DNA of 64,000 bases from CAZNPA01 sp964575095. GTDB lineage: Bacteria; Pseudomonadota; Alphaproteobacteria; Rickettsiales; SXRF01. The number at the start of each line of letters is the position of its first letter. The stretch's first letter is position 1. The notes below the pieces were generated by a model, which worked only from the letters and a program-made list of their open reading frames with translations, searched no databases and was not told where the DNA came from. Position numbers and translations under genes: made by a program. The stretch covers positions 186,001 to 250,000 of the forward strand of contig CAZNPA010000001.1 in the NCBI GenBank assembly GCA_964575095.1. Direction: 5' to 3'. Shown here piece after piece: positions 48,689-57,193 of this stretch.

Positions 48689-49978
48689 TTAGGCCTTCAA
48701 CCACTTCGCCAGCGGCTGCCATAATTCTTTTTTGGCATTGCCGCCGACGATCATGCCGACGTGGCCGGAGCCAGGGTGGATGATTTCGGCATGGGGCAGG
48801 GCTTTGGCCAGAGGCGCGGCGCAGTCGTAGGGGACGACATGGTCGTTTTTCGGCATGGCGATGAAGGTGGGGATTTTTATTTTCTTGGGATCTATTGTTT
48901 TGTTTTCCAGCTTCCAGTTACCAGTTACCAGTTTGTTCTGTTGCACCCACCCAATCAGGCAATCCTTGGCGAGAGCCGAGGTCATCGGCACGCCGTCGTT
49001 GACCCAGCGTTCGAGCGCGACAAATTCCGCTGCGGCAGCGCTATTGGGATTTATTTCGGCGAAGCGGCGGAATTTCTGCTCGAACACGAACGGGTCGGTC
49101 ATGTAAAACAGCGACTGGATGATTTCGGCGGAAAGCGTTTTCTGCGCGCTTATCCACTCGGCGATTTGCCGCTGCCACGCGCCATCGACGATAAACGGCG
49201 CGAATTCCTTGCAGTGAAAATCCCACGGCGTGGCAAACAGCGCCAGCGCGCCGACCTGCTTGGGCTTAAGCTGCGCCGCCGCCACCGACAGCACGCCGCC
49301 CATGCAATAACCGGCCAGCGTCACCGGACGGCCGGACGATTGATAAATGAACTCGATAGCGGGAAGCAAAATATCCGTAATATATTCTTCGCAGCCAAAA
49401 TCCTTTTCATGCGCGCCCGGCTTTCCCCAATCGAGCACCAGCGGATGAACGCCCTCTGCCGCCAGCCAGCGCAACATGCTGCGCTCCTTGTCGAGGTCGA
49501 GAATATAGTAGCGGTTGATGAGAGAGGGGACGAACAATGCTACTCCCCCCTTGGGGGGGAGTTGACGAGGTGAAGCCGAGTCGTGGGGGGTATGTTTAGC
49601 AGATTTACCCCTCACGCTTCGAGCTTCGTGCTTTGCACTTGCTCTCAGCCGCTCTCCCCCAAGGGGAGAGCCATTATAATTCCCGTAGTCCAACAATCTT
49701 GTATTGCCGCGCTGCCAGATCACCGGTTTTTGGTCGATTTTGCGTTCGTACGGCACCTCGCTATAACGCAAAATGCCCGAAAGCAGGCTAGTTGCGCGGT
49801 CTTTTGCCTCTTTTTGGATGGCGTTTTGCAGCGCTTTTGGGTCGTTTAAGAGCGGATTCCAGTGCGGCAAGGCGCTGCTCGCACATGCGTAGGCGGAAGG
49901 CGAGTTCGCCCACGTTCCCAGATTCAGCATCAGCTGCATGGGAAGCATCGGAAGCGGGGGAAGCACGTTTTTTGCCAT
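48689..49978 (-). CDS. phaC: Polyhydroxyalkanoate synthase, class III-like
   Basis: Polymerises 3-hydroxybutyryl-CoA; 429 residues. The nucleophile is Cys225 in LAGYCMGGVL; Asp379 (MPKNDH) and His406 (GSGHVGM) complete the triad. YERKIDQKPVIWQRGNTRLLDYG and HPLVLDWGKPG are conserved. Residues about 101-145 are an in-frame insertion of palindromic repeat (49538-49680), and about 349-361 (KLVTGNWKLENKT) come from a heptamer array (48907-48934). Without these the length is about 372, near the class III norm. The first 63 codons overlap the upstream PhaE-like gene in another frame. Confidence 0.9.
   Translation of the reverse strand: MAKNVLPPLPMLPMQLMLNLGTWANSPSAYACASSALPHWNPLLNDPKALQNAIQKEAKDRATSLLSGILRYSEVPYERKIDQKPVIWQRGNTRLLDYGNYNGSPLGGERLRASAKHEARSVRGKSAKHTPHDSASPRQLPPKGGVALFVPSLINRYYILDLDKERSMLRWLAAEGVHPLVLDWGKPGAHEKDFGCEEYITDILLPAIEFIYQSSGRPVTLAGYCMGGVLSVAAAQLKPKQVGALALFATPWDFHCKEFAPFIVDGAWQRQIAEWISAQKTLSAEIIQSLFYMTDPFVFEQKFRRFAEINPNSAAAAEFVALERWVNDGVPMTSALAKDCLIGWVQQNKLVTGNWKLENKTIDPKKIKIPTFIAMPKNDHVVPYDCAAPLAKALPHAEIIHPGSGHVGMIVGGNAKKELWQPLAKWLKA
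48907..48934. repeat. Heptamer array inside phaC
   Basis: Tandem units CCAGCTT, CCAGTTA, CCAGTTA, CCAGTTT (48907-48934), translated in frame in phaC. Only one arm is present, without the mirrored half seen elsewhere. Confidence 0.6.
49538..49680. repeat. Palindromic insertion inside phaC
   Basis: Two pyrimidine-rich blocks, CTCCCCCCTTGGGGGGGAG (about 49545-49563) and CTCTCCCCCAAGGGGAGAG (about 49653-49671), flank a segment with a CACGCTTCGAGCTTCGTG hairpin. All of it is translated in frame (SPLGGERL ... QLPPKGG), adding about 45 residues between the DYGNYN and VALFVPS segments of PhaC. Confidence 0.72.
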
Positions 49979-50117
49979 CGCTCTCAGTGCCTTGCATGGA
50001 TTGCGTCATGTCGAGCATAGCGTGGATAAACTGTTTGTCACGGACAACCGAGGACATTTGTTTCTGCCACATGTCGAGGAATTGCCTGGCAAGCTGTTGA
50101 TATGGCTCGTTTGTCAT
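49788..50117 (-). CDS. PhaE-like PHA synthase subunit (candidate)
   Basis: A 109-residue protein directly upstream of phaC. The N-terminal helix is PYQQLARQFLDMWQKQMSSVV, then a short linker and a predicted C-terminal coiled coil (LAFRLRMCEQRLAALESALKRP) with a basic end. Class III synthases need a second subunit (PhaE) ending in such a coiled coil, but PhaE is normally about three times longer. It could instead be a small phasin. The last 191 bases overlap phaC in a different frame. The ATG at 50117 was chosen; GTG at 50126 is possible. Confidence 0.5.
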   Translation of the reverse strand: MTNEPYQQLARQFLDMWQKQMSSVVRDKQFIHAMLDMTQSMQGTESDGKKRASPASDASHAADAESGNVGELAFRLRMCEQRLAALESALKRPKSAAKRHPKRGKRPRN

Positions 50118-50217
50118 AAAACTCACTTATACCGCATTGCACAATTAGATTGCGGATCGGGAAGAATAATGGTAAAAAAGTAGAGACAATATATATCTTT
50201 AAAAGGATTCGGCAACC

Positions 50218-50757
50218 ATGAATGCAACTGTCCCAAAATCGGAAATCACGATTAAAAAATACGCCAACCGCCGGTTGTACGATACCGAAACCAGCCAGTA
50301 CATCACGCTGGACGATTTGTGCACCTACACCAAGCAGGACAAACGCTTCACCGTGCTCGACGCCAAAACCGGCCAGGACCTGACGCGCCAGGTGCTGACG
50401 CAAATCATCCTCGAGCGCGAGGTCAATGGCTACCCGCTGCTGCCGGTCGATTTCCTGCGCTCGGTCATCCGCTTCTACGACGACAAGGTCGGCATGGGCA
50501 ACGTACTACAATCGTATCTCGACGCCAGCATGAAGGCGTTCACCAACAGCGAAGAACGCATGCGCGGCATGGTCGGAAAAACTTCCGCCGAGGGCTATTC
50601 GCCGTTTAAGCCGTTCGAAGAAATGACGCGCCAGAACGTCGCGCTGTTTGAAAAGACGATCCAGATGTTCAACCCGCTTTCCATGTTCGCGGGCAAGGAA
50701 GAAGAGCAAGTCGAAACCCTCCGCCCCGCCGCTACCGTCCGCCGCCGGCGTCGTTAA
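50218..50757 (+). CDS. phaR: Polyhydroxyalkanoate synthesis repressor PhaR
   Basis: A 179-residue DNA-binding regulator of PHB granule genes. The N-terminal PHB/PHA accumulation domain is IKKYANRRLYDTETSQYITLDDLCTYTKQDKRFTV. The central domain QVLTQIILEREVNGYPLLPVDFLRSVIRFYDDK is followed by a helical tail ending in Arg-rich TVRRRRR. PhaR represses phasin genes and binds granules. It is divergent from the PhaE-like gene across 100 bases, where it may bind. AAAAGGA precedes the start. Confidence 0.95.
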   Translation: MNATVPKSEITIKKYANRRLYDTETSQYITLDDLCTYTKQDKRFTVLDAKTGQDLTRQVLTQIILEREVNGYPLLPVDFLRSVIRFYDDKVGMGNVLQSYLDASMKAFTNSEERMRGMVGKTSAEGYSPFKPFEEMTRQNVALFEKTIQMFNPLSMFAGKEEEQVETLRPAATVRRRRR

Positions 50758-50763
50758 ATTTCT

Positions 50764-50849
50764 TTGTCATTCCCGCGCAAGCGGGAATCTTATCTCTCCG
50801 TTTGAGTGTGCTGAAATTTAAGATCCCCGCCATCCCTAGGGGATGACAA
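50764..50849. repeat. Double-hairpin GC palindrome after phaR
   Basis: Outer TTGTCAT (50764-50770) pairs with ATGACAA (50843-50849). Inside are ATTCCCGC/GCGGGAAT and ATCCCC/GGGGAT. The architecture matches the element between hfq and hflX (14888-14963). Confidence 0.75.
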
Positions 50850-50856
50850 TTGTTGC

Positions 50857-50882
50857 ATAAAAAAAGCCCCCGGAAGGGGGCT
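50857..50882 (-). terminator. Rho-independent terminator for the small gene at 50911
   Basis: On the minus strand AGCCCCC, a short loop and GGGGGCT are followed by seven or more T. It lies 28 bases past the stop of the small gene on that strand. Confidence 0.8.
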
Positions 50883-50910
50883 TAGAGTTTGAGGAGAGTT
50901 ATGAAAAAAA

Positions 50911-51102
50911 TTATTCGCGTTCTTTATCGGATCCGCCGAGGCTAGGCACGCCGGGGGAACTCTTGGCATCCGCACCGACCGACTGGAAATTATAAGCGCC
51001 CAGACTGGCCAATCCCGGCACCGGGCAGAGCGGACAACCGCCAATAGCGGTGGTTTCATCAATGCCGTCTATCGGGCCATTCCATTTTACTGACATATGC
51101 AT
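50911..51102 (-). CDS. Small protein with a CPLCP motif, unknown
   Basis: A 63-residue protein (61 from a second ATG at 51096). It carries GGCPLCPVPGLASLG in the middle and a Ser/Gly-rich charged tail (SLGGSDKERE). I recognise no family. It has no signal peptide. AGGGATTGG precedes the ATG, and a strong terminator follows on the same strand, so a separate transcript is likely. The two Cys in CPLCP might bind metal or form a disulfide, but no function is implied. It is the downstream end of the unknown cluster 50.9-53.2 kb. Confidence 0.5.
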   Translation of the reverse strand: MHMSVKWNGPIDGIDETTAIGGCPLCPVPGLASLGAYNFQSVGADAKSSPGVPSLGGSDKERE

Positions 51103-51217
51103 CCAATCCCTGACACGTGGCCGTTACTCATCTCCATATTACCTAAAATCGCGCCCTTGTGCATGACAATTCTGTGAAGTGTATTTTTATTATGTGACAG
51201 CGTTGTCATAATTGCCT

Positions 51218-51544
51218 TTAGGCTTTCTTATCGGTGTTTCTCTTTATTTCTTTATCAATATCAACCGGTTTTAATAGCTCGTCGGAGCTGGTCTGGTACA
51301 TTTCGGCGACTTTGAGCGTCACGTCGTCCGGCGGCGACTTGCCATCGCCGGAGACGATGATTTCACCGTAGGGCTTGAAGTCATAGACGTTCAAATGGCC
51401 ATCCTTCTGCGCCTTCAGGAACGCCTGGTATTTGCTGGGCTTGACGGCGGCATAAATCCAGCACGGCCCGCCGCTTTCCAGCAGCCCGTAAATCAGCACA
51501 ATGATGCGCGTCAGCAGGTCGGCATTGATTTTAGGATCGGTCAT
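51218..51544 (-). CDS. Unknown small protein
   Basis: A 108-residue protein beginning MTDPKINADLLTRIIVLIYGLLESGGPCW, with a hydrophobic N-terminal helix, then KYQAFLKAQKDGHLNVYDFKPYGEIIVSGDG and a charged C-terminus. No family recognised. The ATG at 51544 has little ribosome site; a TTG at 51583 preceded by AAGGA would add 13 residues. It is on the same strand as the other unknown genes to 53162. Confidence 0.5.
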   Translation of the reverse strand: MTDPKINADLLTRIIVLIYGLLESGGPCWIYAAVKPSKYQAFLKAQKDGHLNVYDFKPYGEIIVSGDGKSPPDDVTLKVAEMYQTSSDELLKPVDIDKEIKRNTDKKA

Positions 51545-51621
51545 TAATGTTGCTGGAGTGGTAATTGAATAAGCATCCGGCAAATTTACATTATTTCCTT
51601 AGCCGTGGCAACTGGTTGTCG

Positions 51622-52008
51622 TCACGGCGCCGGCTTGGGGCCGTCTTCCTGCAAGAACATCTGGGTGCTTGCGATGTCGTTAGCGATCAAGAATTGCGTA
51701 AAATTTATAAATTTTTCCCTATCCGGCGCGCGCCACCTGAATAACGGCAAGCTCCTGGAAGGAGGCGTCTGCGGCCGGGAGTGGTGGCGCGACGGAAGTT
51801 CCGTCGTCACGACGCCGGTAAGCGGTTTCAAGTCGGGCAGGAAGCATCGTATCGCCTCTTCCAGCTCCACGACATCGCCGTTCTCGCAAGAGGCGCTGAT
51901 GATACGCTCGGCAGGCTTAATGTGAAATCTGCCTCTATGCTTCCTGAGCACCTCCAAGGCCGCTGCCTGCATTGCAGTTTTCGGAGCAAATTCGGAATCG
52001 GAATCCAT
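51622..52008 (-). CDS. Unknown protein, paralog A
   Basis: A 128-residue soluble protein. The N-terminal part AALEVLRKHRGRFHIKPAERIISASC and the C-terminal helix DREKFINFTQFLIANDIASTQMF align with the neighbour at 52087 (ALEFLKKSGDITLDRNNRVIKIDY; DQTAFNNFASLLKENDIACGNF). They are therefore diverged tandem duplicates. No known family. Middle segment Pro/Ser/Arg-rich. Confidence 0.5.
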   Translation of the reverse strand: MDSDSEFAPKTAMQAAALEVLRKHRGRFHIKPAERIISASCENGDVVELEEAIRCFLPDLKPLTGVVTTELPSRHHSRPQTPPSRSLPLFRWRAPDREKFINFTQFLIANDIASTQMFLQEDGPKPAP

Positions 52009-52086
52009 GATGCATTTCTGGCAATTAAATATTAGCCGGCTGATTTCACAGCCTCAACAAACCGGCAACCGACAATCTTAGTAAAT

Positions 52087-52491
52087 TCACTGCCAACCAG
52101 CACCTCGGCTGCCGCCATCTCCACCTCTTCCCCTTCCTTTTTTATCCTTGCTGAAAGCGCGGAAGTTACCACATGCGATATCATTCTCTTTAAGTAACGA
52201 TGCAAAATTGTTAAACGCAGTTTGATCGGTCGTTTCCCAGAATGCAGTTGCGTTACGAGTGGTGCGGTCATCATGATCAATATCACTGGCAGTGCCGCTA
52301 TTCAGTCTACCGCTGCTAAGAAGTGAGAACATCGCTTGAAACAGTGGGCCTCCATCATGTTGGTTGTAATCGATCTTTATTACACGGTTATTTCTATCTA
52401 GAGTAATGTCTCCGGATTTCTTCAAAAATTCTAAAGCCTTTGTTTGGTCTGTAATTTCCTTTGTTTGGTCTGTAATTTGCGGTTCGCTCAT
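52087..52491 (-). CDS. Unknown protein, paralog B
   Basis: A 134-residue soluble protein related to the one at 51622. The N-terminus contains a short tandem repeat (ITDQTKEITDQTK), encoded by a 21-base direct repeat. The C-terminus is Gly/Lys/Arg-rich (KKGRGRGGDGGSRG). AAAGGGGGG just before the ATG is a strong ribosome site. Lower GC than flanking housekeeping genes. No function can be assigned. Confidence 0.5.
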   Translation of the reverse strand: MSEPQITDQTKEITDQTKALEFLKKSGDITLDRNNRVIKIDYNQHDGGPLFQAMFSLLSSGRLNSGTASDIDHDDRTTRNATAFWETTDQTAFNNFASLLKENDIACGNFRAFSKDKKGRGRGGDGGSRGAGWQ

Positions 52492-52565
52492 ATTCCCCCC
52501 TTTAGTTGATTAGGCAACAAATATTTACCATTTATTAACCAATATTACAACTTGTTTTGTTTTTC

Positions 52566-53162
52566 TTAGCGGCGGGGTGGATCTTTGTCCCTGCCGGAAC
52601 CCCTCATTTCCGCAACGGAAACCGCGCTCATCTCTATATTCTTAAAATGCCTACATAATATAGCGCCATCTAATTCTTGGTGATTAGGTAGTTCTGTAAG
52701 GGACAAGCCTTTAATCAGCAATCCATCGGCGCCGATAAATTCAACGGTGCAGTCGGCATGCCCATGCGTGGCAAGTAAGGCGGCGAGATCGTCTCTATCC
52801 TTTTCTTCCAAGCCTTCCCCATCCAATCTGCGTATTTTGATGTGATTGGGCATCAGAGGCCCTTGCGGTAAGGAAATAAAATTACAGTTTACGTCTGCTG
52901 ACTTGGTAATTCTTTGTAATGGAGGCAGCAAAAAGGCAAATTTACGCTCATCCGGCGGCAGGTCGGATTGAAAGCGCACATAGGCACGATACGGGTAGGT
53001 GAACAGGGGGTGACATTTGCCAGGCGGTGTTTCCTCCACATCTATACGCACGGTGTCTTGAGGAACATCGAAGTGCTCGACGACAAGCGCGATAAGCGCA
53101 TCCTGCATATCGTTGTTTATATAAGGATTCTCACATCCTATTGTCAGATGATATTCCGACAT
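52566..53162 (-). CDS. Unknown protein upstream of the paralog pair
   Basis: A 198-residue soluble protein with mixed alpha/beta composition: YHLTIGCENPYINNDMQDALIALVVEHFDV, then DERKFAFLLPPLQRITKSADVNC and a second part with DDLAALLATHGHADCTVEFIGADGLLIKGLSL. No signal peptide. I recognise no family. It is probably first in the minus-strand run 53162-50911 and starts 10 bases after acnA ends, so it may be transcribed through from acnA. Confidence 0.5.
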   Translation of the reverse strand: MSEYHLTIGCENPYINNDMQDALIALVVEHFDVPQDTVRIDVEETPPGKCHPLFTYPYRAYVRFQSDLPPDERKFAFLLPPLQRITKSADVNCNFISLPQGPLMPNHIKIRRLDGEGLEEKDRDDLAALLATHGHADCTVEFIGADGLLIKGLSLTELPNHQELDGAILCRHFKNIEMSAVSVAEMRGSGRDKDPPRR

Positions 53163-53172
53163 GTCATCAATA

Positions 53173-55866
53173 TTACGCCGCCGCGGCCTTGTCGCCGAGC
53201 AGGTTGCGCATGACGTATTGCAGGATGCCGCCGTTTTTGTAGTATTCGAGTTCGTCGAGCGTGTCGATGCGGCAGAGCAGGGGGATGATTTTGCTGGCGC
53301 CGTCTTTATAGGTAATGTGCATATCCACCTTCATGCGCGGCTCGAGGCCCTTTGATAGGCCTTTCAAAGAAATGATTTCCTCGCCGGTGATGTTCAAGCT
53401 TTTGCGTGTCGTCTCGCCATGGAACGTCAGCGGTAACACGCCCATACCCACCAGATTGGAGCGGTGAATACGCTCGAAACTTTCGGCGATGACGGCTTCG
53501 ACGCCCAGCAGCTTGGTGCCCTTGGCTGCCCAATCGCGCGAGCTGCCGGTGCCATATTCCTTACCGGCGAAAACCACCAGCGGCGTATTTTCTTTTTTAT
53601 AGCGCATCGCCGCGTCGTAGATACTCATCTGGTCGCCGCCGGGCATGTGTTTGGTCATGCCGCCTTCGACGCCGCCGAGCATTTCATTTTTGATGCGGAT
53701 ATTGGCGAAGGTGCCGCGCATCATCACTTCGTGGTTGCCGCGACGCGCGCCATAGGAATTGAAGTCTTTGGCCTCGACGCCGTGCTCGACCAAATATTTC
53801 GCCGCCGGACTGGTTTTGGAAATATTGCCGGCGGGGGAAATATGGTCGGTGGTGATCGAATCGCCCAGCACCGCGAGTATCCGCGCGTTCATGATATCGT
53901 GCGTGGCGTCGCTCGAGGTTTTGTTCATACCGACGAAATAGGGCGGGTTCTGCACATAGGTGCTGGCCGATTTCCAGCTATAGGTTTTTCCTTTGCCGAC
54001 CGGGATCGACTGCCAGGCTTTCTCGCCGGCGAACACGTCGGCGTATTTTTTCCTGAACATCTCCTGCGTCACGCACTCCATCACCACTTTGGCGATTTCG
54101 GCGTTGCTGGGCCAGATGTCTTTCAAGTAAACCGGCTTGCCGTCTTTGCTGGTGCCGATCGCGTCTTTGGTGATGTCGACATTCATCGAACCGGCGAAGG
54201 CATAAGCGACCACCAGCGGCGGCGAGGCGAGATAGTTGGCCTTGACCAGCGGATGCACGCGGCCTTCGAAATTGCGGTTGCCGGAAAGCACCGAGGCGAC
54301 CACGAGGCCGTTATCTTTAATCGCGGCTTCAATTTCGTCTTTCAAGGGACCGGAATTGCCGATGCAGGTGGTGCAGCCGTAACCCACTAAGTTAAATCCA
54401 ACGGCATCCAAATCTTTATCGAGGCCGGACTGCGTCAGATATTCGGTGACGACTTTCGATCCCGGCGCCAGTGAGGTTTTGACCCACGGTTTTGGCTTCA
54501 TGCCCAAAGCGTGCGCTTTGCGCGCCACTAAGCCTGCGGCCATCATCACATACGGATTGCTGGTGTTGGTGCAGCTGGTGATGGCGGCAATCACAACGTC
54601 GCCATGACTCATATCGTAGCCGCCGACTTTGATGCGCTTGCCGACCGGCGTTTTCTTATCTTTATCGAGTTCGGGCAGAGCGGTGGCGAATGAAGTGTGT
54701 GCGGTAGAAAGCACCACTTTGTCTTGCGGGCGTTTGGGACCGGCCAGACACGGCTCAACGGTGGCCATATCGAGCTCCAGCGTGTCGGTGAAGACGGGAT
54801 CTTTGTAACTGGCGTCGCGCCACATGCCCTGCGCTTTGGCATAGGCTTCGACCAGCGCGATGCGGTCGGCATTGCGGCTGGTGAGCTTTAAATAATTGAT
54901 GGTTTCATTATCGATCGGAAAGATGCCGCAGGTCGCACCATATTCCGGCGCCATGTTGGCAATGGTGGCACGGTCGGCGAGCGGTAAATGGTCGAGACCG
55001 CTGCCATAGAATTCGACGAATTTTCCGACGACGCCTTTTTTGCGAAGCATCTGCGTAACCGTTAACACGAGATCGGTAGCGGTTGCGCCTTCTTTTAGTT
55101 TGCCGACTAACTTAAATCCGACAACCTCCGGTATTAACATGGAAACCGGCTGGCCAAGCATGGCCGCTTCGGCTTCGATACCGCCGACGCCCCAACCGAG
55201 AACGCCGAGGCCGTTAATCATTGTCGTATGCGAATCGGTGCCAACGACGGTGTCGGGATAGGCAACATCGTCCTGCGTCCAGACGCATTGGGCGAGATAT
55301 TCCAAATTTACCTGGTGGCAGATGCCGGTGCCGGGCGGAACGACGCGGAAATTATTGAAGGCGTTCTGACCCCAGCGCAGAAACTCATAGCGCTCGTTAT
55401 TGCGCTCCATTTCAATGTCGACATTCTCTTTGAACGAATCCTTGGTGGCATAATGATCGACCATAACCGAATGGTCGATGACCAAATCGACGGGCGAGAG
55501 CGGATTGATTTTCTCGGCGTTGCCGCCCAGTTTTTGCATGGCATCGCGCATGGCGGCCAGATCGACGACGGCCGGGACGCCGGTGAAATCCTGCATCAGC
55601 ACGCGCGCCGGTCGGAAGGCGATTTCACGATCGGAGGTTTTGTTGACGTACCATTCGCCGAACGCTTCGATATCCTCGCGGCTGACGCTGGTTTCGTCTT
55701 CATAGCGCAGTAGGTTTTCCATCAAAATCTTGATAGAATAGGGAAGGCGGCTCAAATCCTGCTCGAGTGCCGTATATGCGGTCGGCAGGCTGTAATATTC
55801 ATATGTTTTACCGCCGGCTTTCAACGTCGAATGCGCGCCGAACGAATTCTTGCTCTTGTGTTTCAT
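53173..55866 (-). CDS. acnA: Aconitate hydratase A
   Basis: TCA cycle enzyme isomerising citrate to isocitrate; 897 residues. Iron-sulfur ligands are in [15 protein letters not shown] and [14 protein letters not shown]. Substrate and swivel-domain segments include [42 protein letters not shown] and [16 protein letters not shown]. Normal AcnA length. AAGGGGAA precedes the start. The leader contains a CCCCGCG/CGTGGGG hairpin related to the TCATCCCCG palindromes. Confidence 0.96.
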   Translation of the reverse strand: MKHKSKNSFGAHSTLKAGGKTYEYYSLPTAYTALEQDLSRLPYSIKILMENLLRYEDETSVSREDIEAFGEWYVNKTSDREIAFRPARVLMQDFTGVPAVVDLAAMRDAMQKLGGNAEKINPLSPVDLVIDHSVMVDHYATKDSFKENVDIEMERNNERYEFLRWGQNAFNNFRVVPPGTGICHQVNLEYLAQCVWTQDDVAYPDTVVGTDSHTTMINGLGVLGWGVGGIEAEAAMLGQPVSMLIPEVVGFKLVGKLKEGATATDLVLTVTQMLRKKGVVGKFVEFYGSGLDHLPLADRATIANMAPEYGATCGIFPIDNETINYLKLTSRNADRIALVEAYAKAQGMWRDASYKDPVFTDTLELDMATVEPCLAGPKRPQDKVVLSTAHTSFATALPELDKDKKTPVGKRIKVGGYDMSHGDVVIAAITSCTNTSNPYVMMAAGLVARKAHALGMKPKPWVKTSLAPGSKVVTEYLTQSGLDKDLDAVGFNLVGYGCTTCIGNSGPLKDEIEAAIKDNGLVVASVLSGNRNFEGRVHPLVKANYLASPPLVVAYAFAGSMNVDITKDAIGTSKDGKPVYLKDIWPSNAEIAKVVMECVTQEMFRKKYADVFAGEKAWQSIPVGKGKTYSWKSASTYVQNPPYFVGMNKTSSDATHDIMNARILAVLGDSITTDHISPAGNISKTSPAAKYLVEHGVEAKDFNSYGARRGNHEVMMRGTFANIRIKNEMLGGVEGGMTKHMPGGDQMSIYDAAMRYKKENTPLVVFAGKEYGTGSSRDWAAKGTKLLGVEAVIAESFERIHRSNLVGMGVLPLTFHGETTRKSLNITGEEIISLKGLSKGLEPRMKVDMHITYKDGASKIIPLLCRIDTLDELEYYKNGGILQYVMRNLLGDKAAAA

Positions 55867-55934
55867 GCGATTCCCCTTGAATTAGCCCCACGCTTGTCGC
55901 GGGGTCTGGTATTGTGTAAATAATTGAGTATTAT

Positions 55935-55951
55935 CCTTTAATAGTTAAAGG
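55935..55951. promoter_or_regulatory. Small palindrome upstream of ccmA
   Basis: CCTTTAA and TTAAAGG flank TAG (55935-55951), 7 bases before the ccmA ATG in the divergent acnA-ccmA gap. It could hide or form the ribosome site AAAGG. Its role is unknown. Confidence 0.35.
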
Positions 55952-55958
55952 TTCGTTT

Positions 55959-56564
55959 ATGCTAACCTGTGAAAATATCGCCTGCGCGCGCGGAGACGCC
56001 GTTCTTTTCCACGATTTAGGCTTCTGCCTGCCGGAAGGAGCGCTACTGTTGCTAAAAGGTCCCAACGGCTGCGGTAAAACCAGCCTGATAAAAATGCTAT
56101 GCGGATTATTGCCCATGGCCGCCGGGCAGGTGCTGTGGAATGGCCGGCCCATCCAAGATAACGTCGAATTCAAACGCGACCTGATGATGATCGGCCATAA
56201 GAATGCGGTGAAGCTCGAAAGCACCGTTTATGAAAACATCGCCTTTTGGGCGCGGCTTTATGACACCGACATGCTGATTCCGGCGGCGCTTGCGTTTTAC
56301 GACCTGGAAAAATTCCGCGATGTCATTGCCGGGCAACTCTCGGCGGGCTGGCAACGCAAAGTGGCGCTGGCGCGATTGATCGTCGCGCCATGCCGCCTGT
56401 GGCTTTTAGATGAGCCTACTAACTTTCTGGATGACGCGGCCGTGCAGCTCACCGCTTCCCTCATCGAAACGCGCGTGAAACAAGGCGGTATCGTCGTCGC
56501 CGCATCGCATATCATGAATTCATCCATCGCGGCACATACGCTCTATGTGGAGGATTTTAGATAA
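55959..56564 (+). CDS. ccmA: Heme exporter ATP-binding protein CcmA
   Basis: ATPase of the CcmABCD complex that releases holo-CcmE; 201 residues. Walker A is GPNGCGKTSLIK, the signature LSAGWQRKVALARL, Walker B LWLLDEPTNFLD, and the switch His is in AASHIMNS. ccmB overlaps its last base. ccmA and ccmB are 21 kb from the ccmDEFGHI run, and ccmC is in neither place. Confidence 0.95.
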   Translation: MLTCENIACARGDAVLFHDLGFCLPEGALLLLKGPNGCGKTSLIKMLCGLLPMAAGQVLWNGRPIQDNVEFKRDLMMIGHKNAVKLESTVYENIAFWARLYDTDMLIPAALAFYDLEKFRDVIAGQLSAGWQRKVALARLIVAPCRLWLLDEPTNFLDDAAVQLTASLIETRVKQGGIVVAASHIMNSSIAAHTLYVEDFR

Positions 56565-57193
56565 TGTTCTCCCTCATTCTCAGGCAAACGGTGATGCATG
56601 CGTTTAGGAAAGGCGGCGGGGCATTCGGCGCCATGGCGTTTTACATCATCATCGTCACCATTCTCACCTTCGCGCTGGGGCCGGATCTCATGGCCGCGCA
56701 TGCCGGCGCGGCGATGACGGTTGCTTTGCTGCTTTCGTCGCTGATCGCACTGCCTTTATTTTACGAGCGCGATTACGAGGACGGAACATTGGAACAATAT
56801 CTGTTGCAGCCGGTGATGCTGGAATTATTGGCGCTGGCCAAAATTCTCGGCCAGTGGCTGGCGGTCGCGCTTCCGATTCTTATCATCTCGCCGCTGATGG
56901 GAATCGTTTCGGGATTAAACACGGAGCATATGGCGCAGGCGCTTTTATTGCTGCTTCTGGCCTCGCCCAGCGTGATCGCCATTAATTCCATGGCGGCGGC
57001 GCTGACGCTCGGCCAGCGGCGCGGCGGGTTGCTGCAAGCGCTGATTACGCTGCCGCTTTATATTCCCATTTTGATTTTTGCCGCATCGCTCGGCGGACAG
57101 GCGGCACTATTATTTTTACTGGCGATGTTGCTGGCGTTGCTGCCGCTTTCCTGTTGGGCTAGCGCTGCGCTCATACGCATGGCGGCGGATTAG
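56564..57193 (+). CDS. ccmB: Heme exporter membrane protein CcmB
   Basis: A 209-residue membrane subunit of the CcmABCD complex with about six helices. LPLFYERDYEDGTLEQYLLQP and the long hydrophobic stretch around AMLLALLPLSCWASAALIRMA are typical. Starts on the last base of ccmA (ATAATG). The stop overlaps that of the convergent dehydrogenase gene as TTAG. ccmC, which usually follows, is absent. Confidence 0.95.
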   Translation: MFSLILRQTVMHAFRKGGGAFGAMAFYIIIVTILTFALGPDLMAAHAGAAMTVALLLSSLIALPLFYERDYEDGTLEQYLLQPVMLELLALAKILGQWLAVALPILIISPLMGIVSGLNTEHMAQALLLLLLASPSVIAINSMAAALTLGQRRGGLLQALITLPLYIPILIFAASLGGQAALLFLLAMLLALLPLSCWASAALIRMAAD

